A stretch of DNA of 64,000 nucleotides from Sphingomonas populi. Lineage in GTDB: Bacteria; Pseudomonadota; Alphaproteobacteria; Sphingomonadales; Sphingomonadaceae. The stretch covers positions 89,751 through 153,750 of the forward strand of contig NZ_SGIS01000009.1 of NCBI RefSeq assembly GCF_004208535.1, read 5' to 3'. The notes under the pieces were generated by a model. It was not told the DNA's origin, ran no database searches, and saw only the letters and a program-made list of their open reading frames with translations. This document shows positions 28,560 to 36,488 of this stretch, piece after piece (within the stretch, counting starts at the first letter, position 1; each line of letters opens with the position of its first letter). The position numbers and the translations under genes were made by a program.

Positions 28560-29942
28560 ATGCCCAACCGTCCCTCCGCTGCACGACCTTCGCTGTTTTT
28601 CGAACAGGCGCTGCTGCCGGACGGCTGGGCGCGAAACGTGCGAATCACCATCGCCGCCGGCCGCATCGCAACGCTCGAAACCAACGCCGCGCCAGCGCCC
28701 GAAGACGAGCGGCACGGCTGCGCCCTGCCCGGCCTCCCCAACCTCCACAGCCACGCCTTCCAGCGCGGCATGGCCGGCCTCGCCGAGACGCGCGGGCCGA
28801 CCGGGGACAGTTTCTGGACGTGGCGCGACGTCATGTATCGGTTCGTCGCGCGCATGACGCCCGACGACGTGCAGGCGATCGCCGCGCTCGCCTACATCGA
28901 GATGCTCGAAAGCGGTTTCACCCGCGTCGGCGAGTTCCACTATCTGCATCACGACCGCGACGGCGAGCGCTTCGCCAATCCAGCCGAGATGAGCGGCGCG
29001 ATCATCGCCGCCGCCGCCGAGAGCGGGATCGGCCTGACCTTGCTGCCGGTGTTCTATGCCTATGCCGGCTTCGGTGCGCAGCCGCCCCGCCCCGATCAGG
29101 CGCGCTTCATCCACGATATCGACAGCTATGCGCGATTGCTCTCGAGCGCGACCGACCTCGCGGCGGCGACTTTGCCCGATGCCATCGTCGGCGTCGCCCC
29201 GCACAGTCTGCGCGCGGTATCGCCCGAACAGCTCGGCTTGCTGAACGGCATGGCGAAAGACCGCCCGATCCACATCCACATCGCCGAGCAGACCGGCGAG
29301 GTCGAGGCGTGCCTCGCCTGGAGCGGGCAGCGGCCGGTCGCGTGGCTGCTCGACCATGCCGAGGTCGATCCGCGATGGTGCCTGGTCCATGCCACCCACA
29401 TGATCGGCGCCGAAGCGACGGCGATGGCGCGATCGGGTGCGGTCGCCGGATTGTGTCCGATCACCGAAGCCAATCTTGGCGACGGCATCTTCCCGGCCGC
29501 CCCGTTCCTCGCTGCGGGTGGCCGCTACGGACTCGGCAGCGATTCGAACGTGATGATCGACGCGACCGAGGAAATGCGACTGCTCGAATATGGCCAGCGC
29601 CTGTCGCATCGCGGCCGTAATTTGCTCGCCAACGATGCCGGGCGGTCGACCGGCGGCGATATCTACGCAGCCGCACTGGCCGGCGGCGCGCAGGCGCTGG
29701 GCGTGACGACGGGCCTAGCGGTCGGCCTCCCCGCCGATCTTGTCAGCCTCGATCTCGGCCACCCGTCGCTCGCCGGGCGCAGCGGCAACGGACTGATCGA
29801 CGGGCTTGTTTTTGCCGCCGGTCGGGCCGGCGTGGATTGCGTCTGGCGACATGGCACAAAGCTGGTTAGCGGTGGCAGACATCGCGCGCGTGCGACGATC
29901 ATCGCGCGCTATCGCCGTGTGCTGGAGACGCTTTGCGGATGA
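28560..29942 (+). CDS. hutF: Formimidoylglutamate deiminase
   Basis: 460 residues, amidohydrolase: GLPNLHSHAFQRGMAGLAE (HxH), VGVAPHSLRAVSPEQL, IHIHIAEQTGEVEACL and YGLGSDSNVMID. Converts formimidoylglutamate to N-formylglutamate for HutG. There is no Shine-Dalgarno sequence before the ATG and the likely -10 is only about 10 nt upstream, so the mRNA may be leaderless. The stop overlaps the hutC start (ATGA). Confidence 0.95.
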   Translation: MPNRPSAARPSLFFEQALLPDGWARNVRITIAAGRIATLETNAAPAPEDERHGCALPGLPNLHSHAFQRGMAGLAETRGPTGDSFWTWRDVMYRFVARMTPDDVQAIAALAYIEMLESGFTRVGEFHYLHHDRDGERFANPAEMSGAIIAAAAESGIGLTLLPVFYAYAGFGAQPPRPDQARFIHDIDSYARLLSSATDLAAATLPDAIVGVAPHSLRAVSPEQLGLLNGMAKDRPIHIHIAEQTGEVEACLAWSGQRPVAWLLDHAEVDPRWCLVHATHMIGAEATAMARSGAVAGLCPITEANLGDGIFPAAPFLAAGGRYGLGSDSNVMIDATEEMRLLEYGQRLSHRGRNLLANDAGRSTGGDIYAAALAGGAQALGVTTGLAVGLPADLVSLDLGHPSLAGRSGNGLIDGLVFAAGRAGVDCVWRHGTKLVSGGRHRARATIIARYRRVLETLCG

Positions 29943-30649
29943 GACAGCCCTTGCACGAGCGAATCCGGTCGGACTTCGAAGCGCGCATTCTATCGGGTGA
30001 ACTCGCGCCGGGGGACCGGATTCCGATCGAACAGGATTTGATGCAGCATTATGGCTGCGCACGCATGACGGTGAACAAGGCGCTGTCGGCGTTGCTGTCG
30101 GCCGGCCTGATCGACCGGCGCAAGCGCGCGGGCACCTTCGTCGCGCGGCCGCGAATGCATTCGATGGTGCTCGATGTCCCCGATCTGCCATCGCAGATCC
30201 GCGAACGCGGGCAAGTCTATGCCTATTTTCCCATCGGCCATCGACTGCGACCACCCGCTCCGAGCCGCGACGACGAGATGCGGCTTGCCGGTGGGGGCGA
30301 TCTGTTCGAACTCGAAGGGCTGCACCTCGCCGACGACATTCCGCTGGCGCTGGAATATCGACTCATCAGCGTTTTGGCCGTGCCCGATATCGGCGACGCG
30401 ACCGACATCGAGGCGATCTCGCCGGGAAGTTGGCTGTTGAAGCATGTTCCCTGGACCGAGGCGGAAACGCGCATTTCCGCGCTCGAAGCGACGGCCGAGG
30501 AAGCGCGTCTGCTCCGCATTCCGCAGCGCTCGGCTTGCCTGTGCGTCGAACGCCGGACCTGGCGCGGCAGCGACCGCATCACCTATGTGCGTCAGGTGTT
30601 CGTCGGCAACAGCTACGATCTCGTCGCGCGTTTCGGCGCGACGCGGTAA
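29939..30649 (+). CDS. hutC: Histidine utilisation repressor, GntR/HutC family
   Basis: 236 residues: N-terminal winged helix (LHERIRSDFEARILSGELAPGDRIPIEQDLMQHYGCARMTVNKALSAL split over about residues 5-55) and a C-terminal UTRA ligand-binding domain. Represses hut genes until urocanate binds. The ATG at 29939 overlaps the hutF stop; a TTG two codons earlier is less likely. It sits between two sites that match its subfamily consensus, at 28542 and 35732. Confidence 0.93.
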   Translation: MRQPLHERIRSDFEARILSGELAPGDRIPIEQDLMQHYGCARMTVNKALSALLSAGLIDRRKRAGTFVARPRMHSMVLDVPDLPSQIRERGQVYAYFPIGHRLRPPAPSRDDEMRLAGGGDLFELEGLHLADDIPLALEYRLISVLAVPDIGDATDIEAISPGSWLLKHVPWTEAETRISALEATAEEARLLRIPQRSACLCVERRTWRGSDRITYVRQVFVGNSYDLVARFGATR

Positions 30650-30679
30650 GCGCTCCGGTCCCGCAGGGAACCGGAGCGC
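30650..30679. terminator. Bidirectional stem-loop between hutC and the M14 peptidase
   Basis: GCGCTCCGGT (30650-30659) pairs perfectly with ACCGGAGCGC (30670-30679) around a 10-nt loop. It begins at the last base region of hutC and ends 9 bp before the stop of the convergent peptidase gene, so it can serve both. No long U-run follows. Confidence 0.65.
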
Positions 30680-30687
30680 CGCGCGCG

Positions 30688-33312
30688 TTACTTTGCAATA
30701 TTCGGATAGAGCGTGTTGAACAGCAGCTTGTAGGTGCCGTGCGACTGGGCACGCCATTGCGGCTTGAAGCCGTAAAGGTAGATCGTCCCCTTGCCGTAAG
30801 AGACCGACACCGCCGCTGCCTTGCCCTGGATCATTTCAGGATGGAGCAGCACGCCACTGCGCAGCGGATTGCCGGTCGCAGCATAGGAAGCGATGATGTC
30901 GCCCTTGAATCCGGCCTTCGGCGCGAAGGCGGGTCCGCGTTGGAACATCACGATCGGATCGGCTGGCATGCCTGCGGTCGCCGGCAACCCCTGCTTCAGC
31001 TCGACCGCCAGCAGGGCACCCGAACAAAAGAACTGCTCGCTCTTCACATCCTTCAGGATGTTGGTGACGGGCAGATCGAACAGATCGATGATCGCGTCCG
31101 AGGCATTGTTCAGCGCCACCAGCGTCCCGCCCTCGCGGACGAACGCCATCAGCTTCGCCGCACCCTCCTTGCCGATCCCGCCGGCATAGGGCGCGGGCAT
31201 CTGGCTGGGGGCGAACCCGTCCATCAGCGTGCCGAGCGGCCCCTTGTACGCGGAGATCACGTCGGGCGCCGGCGCCGTATCGCCGGGGCGACCTTTGCTC
31301 GGCGCATTCATGTCCGGGATGACGATCGTGTCGTACTTGCCGGCCAGCCCGGCCTTCACATCCGCATTGTAGACGCTCTTGGGCTGGAAATCATATTGCT
31401 CGAGCAGCCAGCGCGTCCAGCCTTCGTCGATGTTCGACCCCCACGGGCGGTACACTGCGACGCGCCCCTTATGGACGGTCGCGCCGCTGACCGTGTCCGG
31501 CGACGCCGTTACTGCCACGCTGAAGTCCGACGCGATCCTGGACATCGCCGGCGCGGTTACGCCGGTGATCGCGATCGCATCTTCGGGCACCGCGCCCGGC
31601 TTGAGAACGGCGCTCGTCCAGACCGCCTTCCCACCCGCCGCGAGCGCGGTGTTGAGCACACGATAGCTGTTATTGACCTGGCGGCTGATCAGGTACGTCG
31701 CCCCTGCTCCACGTACCGCACCGGCCGGCGGCGTGGCCTTGCTGATCTTGCGCATGCCGGCACGTATTTCGGGCGCGATCGGCTCGACGATACGATCGAC
31801 CTGCACGCCCATCTGCATCGGCAGCGTCCATCCGGTGACGTCATAGGGCAGATCGACCGGCTTGCCATTGCCGTCGAGGATCGCGTCCGGGTAGGTCTGC
31901 TTGTCGAACAGTTCGCGCGCCAGCCCGGCGAAGGGCTGGTCGGTCGGCACGATCCAACTGCCCGCGTCGTAGCTGTGGCCGCCGATCAGCGTCGGCTTCT
32001 CGATCTGAAGCACGTCTAGGCCGTGGCTCAGCATCAACTGTGCGAGCGACGCCGCTTCGGGCATGTCGGTCTGGCCGGCCGGAATCACATATGCGGCGGG
32101 GCCATCCTTGGCCGACGCCGCGACCATGTCACGACCGGCCTGATAGCGGTTGTACAGCAACGTCTCGCTGTATTTTTGCGCGGTATCGAGCACCGCCATC
32201 GACGCGGTCACCATATAATCGACCGAGGTCTTGAGGTGCCATTCGCCGCCGCGCCACGGATCGGGATACATGATCTGCGCCTTGAGATCGCGCATGTTCG
32301 CCGGAAAGTCCGAGACCTTGGTGGTCATCGGCGTGGCACTGTCATGTGCGGTCTCGGTGAAGAAGGATATCGTGTTGCGGAAGACGTGGATGTAATCGAG
32401 AAAGCCGGCATACCAATTGTCGAAACGCGCCTGCGCGATCGCGCCGGGCTTCTGCTCCGCCTGCATCCGCGTCATGATGTTGGTGCCGAGCGCGTTGGTC
32501 CAAATCCGCATGTACGGGCTGATGTTCGACGATACCGGATCGGCGAACGGCGGCACCCAGATCCGCGCCGGGAACGGCGCGGTCTGGTGCTGCGAATACC
32601 AGATCACCGGCGAATAGGTCTGCTCGGTCGCGACGACGACCTGGCTTTCCTTCATGTTGAGCATATAGCCGTCACGATTGTTATCGTGGCCGACATATTC
32701 CTGATACAGCCACGGCGTCCGGCTGGTTTCCCATTTGGTGCCGCGCTGTTTGCGATACCAATCGACAACCATGTCCTGTCCGTCAGGGTTGAGGGTCGGC
32801 CACAGCACCAGGATGACCTTGTCGAAGATCGCACCGATCTCGGCATCATTCTTCGCGGACAGCAATTTGTAGGCGAGCGCGAGCGGCAGTTGGTGGTCGG
32901 AGACTTCGCTCGAATGCATGCCGCCATCGATGTGAACGATGATCTTGCCGTCCTTGGCGAGCGCGCGCGCCTGCTCGTCGGTGAGCCCACGCGGATCACC
33001 GAGCCGTTTCGAGACGGCCTTGTATTTCTCGAAATCGGCGAGATTGGCGGCCGAGGAAATGACCGCATAGGTCATCGTGCGTCCCTGCGTCGTCTTGCCC
33101 GCGTCGAACAGCTTGATCCGGTTCGATGCCGCCGCCAGCGCGCGGAAATAGCGGATCGAATCCTCGTAATTGGCGAGGTAATAATCGTCGCCGGGATCAT
33201 GCCCCAGCACCGCTTTCGGGCTTGGCACAGTCTGCGACATCGCCGGCGCACAAACGCCGAGGGCCGAGGTCAGGAACAACACGCGTACCGCGCGCGACAG
33301 CGATCTGGTCAT
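30688..33312 (-). CDS. M14-family zinc carboxypeptidase, exported
   Basis: 874 residues, signal peptide (VLFLTSALGVCAPAMSQ). The M14 zinc site is GGMHSSEVS (HxxE), with SQHQ downstream as candidate third ligand; NPDGQDMVVDWYR and HDNNRDGYMLN are the usual substrate-site Asn/Arg region. A long C-terminal extension contains a Rossmann-like glutamine-amidotransferase-type segment. Large exported M14 peptidases of this build occur next to TonB receptors in Bacteroidetes and sphingomonads. Start ATG at 33312; longer readings upstream lack a leader. It lies 28 bp after the TonB receptor, probably one operon. Likely trims imported peptides; specificity unknown. Confidence 0.87.
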   Translation of the reverse strand: MTRSLSRAVRVLFLTSALGVCAPAMSQTVPSPKAVLGHDPGDDYYLANYEDSIRYFRALAAASNRIKLFDAGKTTQGRTMTYAVISSAANLADFEKYKAVSKRLGDPRGLTDEQARALAKDGKIIVHIDGGMHSSEVSDHQLPLALAYKLLSAKNDAEIGAIFDKVILVLWPTLNPDGQDMVVDWYRKQRGTKWETSRTPWLYQEYVGHDNNRDGYMLNMKESQVVVATEQTYSPVIWYSQHQTAPFPARIWVPPFADPVSSNISPYMRIWTNALGTNIMTRMQAEQKPGAIAQARFDNWYAGFLDYIHVFRNTISFFTETAHDSATPMTTKVSDFPANMRDLKAQIMYPDPWRGGEWHLKTSVDYMVTASMAVLDTAQKYSETLLYNRYQAGRDMVAASAKDGPAAYVIPAGQTDMPEAASLAQLMLSHGLDVLQIEKPTLIGGHSYDAGSWIVPTDQPFAGLARELFDKQTYPDAILDGNGKPVDLPYDVTGWTLPMQMGVQVDRIVEPIAPEIRAGMRKISKATPPAGAVRGAGATYLISRQVNNSYRVLNTALAAGGKAVWTSAVLKPGAVPEDAIAITGVTAPAMSRIASDFSVAVTASPDTVSGATVHKGRVAVYRPWGSNIDEGWTRWLLEQYDFQPKSVYNADVKAGLAGKYDTIVIPDMNAPSKGRPGDTAPAPDVISAYKGPLGTLMDGFAPSQMPAPYAGGIGKEGAAKLMAFVREGGTLVALNNASDAIIDLFDLPVTNILKDVKSEQFFCSGALLAVELKQGLPATAGMPADPIVMFQRGPAFAPKAGFKGDIIASYAATGNPLRSGVLLHPEMIQGKAAAVSVSYGKGTIYLYGFKPQWRAQSHGTYKLLFNTLYPNIAK

Positions 33313-33340
33313 GTGGGCGTACCTTTGTCTGTAAGGGCGT

Positions 33341-35644
33341 TCAGAAGCTCTTGCGCACGTTGATGCCGATCGTCCTCGGTGCTGCGGAGGTGGCGGAATA
33401 GGAGTTCGCGGTGGAGGATTGCGACGCGCGGTTGATCGCAACCGCATCGAACAGGTTGTTGACGAACAGATAGACGCCGGCGTCGCTCTGCTTGAGATCG
33501 ACGCCGATGCGAACATTGGTCAACGAATAAGCCGCCATCTTTACACGGTAGACGTTGGTCGGGCGGAATTCCGAGAAAGACGACCCGACATAATTGACGT
33601 CCGCGCGCGCGAAGAAATCAAGACCGGTGCTAAGCGGCGCGGTATATTCCGCGCCGGCAGACCCGGCCCAGTTCGGGATGTACGGGATGCGGTCCCCCAC
33701 CCGGCCAGCGGCGACGACCGAGGCGTTGACCTGGTCCTGCGTCAGTCGCGGATCGATATAATTGCCCGAGACGGTGAGTTGCAGCCCGCGCGTCGGCCGG
33801 ACGAACGCTTCGGCTTCGACACCCCGGATGCGGGCAGCGCCGGCGTTGGACAGGAAGCTGAACGCGCCGTTGGTGGTGCGGCCGCTGACCTGGATGTTGG
33901 TCCAGTCGATCTGATAGGCGGCTAGGTTCAGCGTCAGCTTGCGGTCAAGCAGGCCGAGCTTGGCCCCGATCTCATAGTTCCACAGGCTGTCCGACGTATA
34001 CGGGGTGAGGTCCGCCGACAGGCCGATCACCTGGTTGGCGCCGCCCGGACGGAAGCCCTGCGACGCGGTGGCGTAGACCATCATGTCGGTGGTCGCCTGC
34101 CACGATGCGTTGAACTTGAGCAACGTGCCGCTTTCGGAAGAATCCACCGAGGATAGCGGACGCGCTGGCGCGCCGATCAGCGTCCACGCGATGTCCGTGA
34201 AACCCTGCACCGTCTTGTTGTAGCTGAAGTAGCGGATGCCCGCAGTCAGTCCGATCGCCGGCGTGGGGTGGAAGGTACCCTCGCCGAACGCGGCATATTG
34301 TTCGAGCTTGTCGAAAATCTCGCGACGATAGAAGATTTGGTTGGGCGTGATGATGTCCCCGGTCACCTTGTCGGCGCGCACGTCCTCCGATGTCACGTCG
34401 TTCTTGCGGTTCTGATAGAAACCGCCAACCGTCCAGTCGAACAGATGCGTACCGTTCGAACTGATCCGCAATTCTTGCGTGAAATCCTTGGTCGAACCGG
34501 GATAATAGATCGCAGCCGGGCTCAGGCTGTCGATGTAGCCGTAGTAACTGGTAAGCTGGCTGGCGGAACAGGGGGCACCACCGCTCGCGTTGACATACGC
34601 CGCGCATTTGGCGGCGGTGCGGTAGCTGCCGATATAATAGCTGTCGTCCGCCGCATATGCGGAGCGGCGATGCTGGTAGGATGTGATCGACGTCACCGAG
34701 GCGGAACCGAGGTCCAGTTTGCCGGTGAGGTTGTAGATCTGGGAGCGATCGGTGTAGGGCAGCATCACCTGCGTCGCCGCCTTGTAATCGCCGACTGCGG
34801 GGTTCCAGCTCGCCGAATACGCATCGGTATTCTCGATCATCGCCGAGCCATCGATCGTCAGGTTGGACGATGGCGTCAGGCGCACCATCAGTCGGCCGCC
34901 GGTCGCTGTATAGTCGTTGACGTTCTTGCGGTTGAGGAAGCTGTTATCGATATAACCGTCGGCGTCGCGGCGATACAGCACTGCACGCACTGCCAGCAGA
35001 TCGCTGACGAGAGGAACGTTGACCATGCCCTGGACGAAATAGCCCAGGCCGCCGCCCTTTGTTCCGGCGACCTGCGATTCGATCTTGCCCTCATAGTCCT
35101 GGGTTGGCTTGTTGAGGATGACCCGGATCGCGCCGCCCATCGAACTCGCACCATATAGCGTACCCTGCGGGCCGCGTAGCACTTCGATGCGATTGACGTC
35201 GAACAAGGTGAAATCGGCGGTACGCCCGGCCGCATCGCTCGACACGCCCACCGAACCGGTCACCGGGGTATCGTCATAATAGACGCCCACCGTGGCTTCA
35301 CCGGACGTCTGCACGCCGCGCAGACTGACACGCCGCTGGCCGGGACCGTTATCCTGGATGCGCAGGCTCGGCACGAACTTGGCGTAATCGGCGATGTTGG
35401 TGACACCGGCGTTGGTCAGCGTCTGGCCCGTCAGCGCGGTGATCGCCATCGGCGTCTTCTGCAATGAGGTGTCGCGACGGGTCGCGGTGACGACGATATC
35501 GCCGTCGGACTCACCGGAATCCGCGACTGAGGCCCGCGTCGGTGTGTCGGTGGCTTGCGCGTGGGCCGCAGCGGCAAAGCCGATCGAAAGCGCCAATGTC
35601 GCCGTGCAACCAAGCACGCGGGATTTTGCCGAGATCATGCGCAT
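33341..35644 (-). CDS. TonB-dependent receptor, partner of M14 peptidase
   Basis: 767 residues. Signal peptide (LALSIGFAAAAHAQ), TonB box region DIVVTATRRDTSLQ, plug (ADYAKFVPSLRIQDNG, NRIEVLRGPQGTLYGASSMGGAIR) and a barrel ending TIGINVRKSF. This is the smaller siderophore/peptide-like class, unlike the receptor at 2.2 kb. Start is ATG at 35644 after AAGGGGA; the next ATG is two codons in. A perfect HutC-type palindrome lies 88 bp upstream. With the peptidase it forms an uptake-and-cleavage pair, plausibly for histidine-rich peptides (inference). Confidence 0.92.
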   Translation of the reverse strand: MRMISAKSRVLGCTATLALSIGFAAAAHAQATDTPTRASVADSGESDGDIVVTATRRDTSLQKTPMAITALTGQTLTNAGVTNIADYAKFVPSLRIQDNGPGQRRVSLRGVQTSGEATVGVYYDDTPVTGSVGVSSDAAGRTADFTLFDVNRIEVLRGPQGTLYGASSMGGAIRVILNKPTQDYEGKIESQVAGTKGGGLGYFVQGMVNVPLVSDLLAVRAVLYRRDADGYIDNSFLNRKNVNDYTATGGRLMVRLTPSSNLTIDGSAMIENTDAYSASWNPAVGDYKAATQVMLPYTDRSQIYNLTGKLDLGSASVTSITSYQHRRSAYAADDSYYIGSYRTAAKCAAYVNASGGAPCSASQLTSYYGYIDSLSPAAIYYPGSTKDFTQELRISSNGTHLFDWTVGGFYQNRKNDVTSEDVRADKVTGDIITPNQIFYRREIFDKLEQYAAFGEGTFHPTPAIGLTAGIRYFSYNKTVQGFTDIAWTLIGAPARPLSSVDSSESGTLLKFNASWQATTDMMVYATASQGFRPGGANQVIGLSADLTPYTSDSLWNYEIGAKLGLLDRKLTLNLAAYQIDWTNIQVSGRTTNGAFSFLSNAGAARIRGVEAEAFVRPTRGLQLTVSGNYIDPRLTQDQVNASVVAAGRVGDRIPYIPNWAGSAGAEYTAPLSTGLDFFARADVNYVGSSFSEFRPTNVYRVKMAAYSLTNVRIGVDLKQSDAGVYLFVNNLFDAVAINRASQSSTANSYSATSAAPRTIGINVRKSF

Positions 35645-35731
35645 AGGGGTCCCCTTGTTTTTGTTGTTTCCGCTCTCCTGCAAATTCGCCTCTAGGGGCG
35701 CTTCTCGACTCCGATGATGATGCAAATATAA

Positions 35732-35741
35732 TGTCTAGACA
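35732..35741. promoter_or_regulatory. Second HutC-type operator, upstream of TonB receptor
   Basis: TGTCTAGACA is a perfect palindrome and fits GTMTAKAC, the same core as the hutI/hutF site. It is in an AT-rich stretch with TATATT-like elements on the leftward strand, 88-97 bp before the receptor start. It suggests that HutC also controls this receptor-peptidase pair. Confidence 0.6.
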
Positions 35742-35782
35742 AGAAATATTATTGCTTACAAAGTGGGCAATCCAAAGAATCC

Positions 35783-35801
35783 TTGCTTATAATTTAAGCA
35801 A
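35783..35801. promoter_or_regulatory. 19-bp inverted repeat upstream of the receptor
   Basis: TTGCTTATAATTTAAGCAA is a perfect 7-bp inverted repeat around TAATT. One arm, TTGCTTA, recurs at 35752-35758, 31 bp closer to the gene. The arrangement is that of a dimer site with an extra half-site, for an unidentified regulator. Confidence 0.45.
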
Positions 35802-36450
35802 ACCGTGCATTTCGGGCTCAACTGCGTGAGGTAATCGCCCCCGATCACAGCGGCCGGTGATCCTGCCGCCTGTGAAGGGTCGCAAGAGTGATGCCCTGCG
35901 GCGGAGGACAGACACGTTCAAGCCGCTCGCAAGGATGGCGACGGATCGCAAAGATCAGGGATGCGCGGCGCGATCGCCGCCACCCGCCGAAAGCCCAAGC
36001 CCAGGCAGGGTAACTGCCTGCCCGCTACTTGGGCCGAGAAGCGAGCCAGCGCGGTGGTGGGCGCGGTCGAGGATCGGCCCATCTGTTCGCGCGGTCCGGC
36101 GCGTTGCGCCAGACTGAAGGGTGAATTGGACTGGGTCGCTCAGTCCCAGTGTCCCAGCCAAAAGACGCCGCGCCGATGGCGCCGTGTATCCCCTCCGAAA
36201 GGGCTTCGCTCTCTTCGAGGCGCTGCGGATTAATGGGCTGGTCGGCCCACGCGACCGATGTCCGAGGATGCGGTCAGCGCGGCGCCGAGAGCGTTGAGGT
36301 TTAAGATCACGATTCCGGGCATGGCGGCGTTCGGGGCGCCCTCGCTTGAGCGATGCTGCCAAATCCCCACGGCCTTTCGATAGACACGTCCCGCAACGCT
36401 TACCGAGTGGCGCTGGCGGCGGGCAATGCTCTTAATCAGCGTGAAAGCGC
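35802..36450. other. 650-bp stretch without a recognisable gene
   Basis: Between two TonB receptor genes that point the same way. All readings are short, interrupted and without motifs I recognise. The composition is GC-rich and the style unlike the neighbouring promoter DNA, so a decayed gene or mobile-element remnant is possible. I saw no terminal inverted repeats, target duplication or transposase motif. Confidence 0.35.
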
Positions 36451-36479
36451 GCGATGGACGGCTGAAAACCGCCCATCGC
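36451..36479 (-). terminator. Stem-loop after the TonB receptor gene
   Basis: GCGATGGACGG (36451-36461) pairs with CCGCCCATCGC (36469-36479), one mismatch pair, loop CTGAAAA. It begins 10 nt past the receptor stop on the leftward strand. No U-run. Confidence 0.5.
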
Positions 36480-36488
36480 TCGCCGTCT

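Noticed and set aside
36181..36360. Possible transposase remnant (LFEALRINGLVG-like reading)
   Set aside because: Slight likeness to IS630-type sequence is too short, frames break, and there are no terminal repeats.
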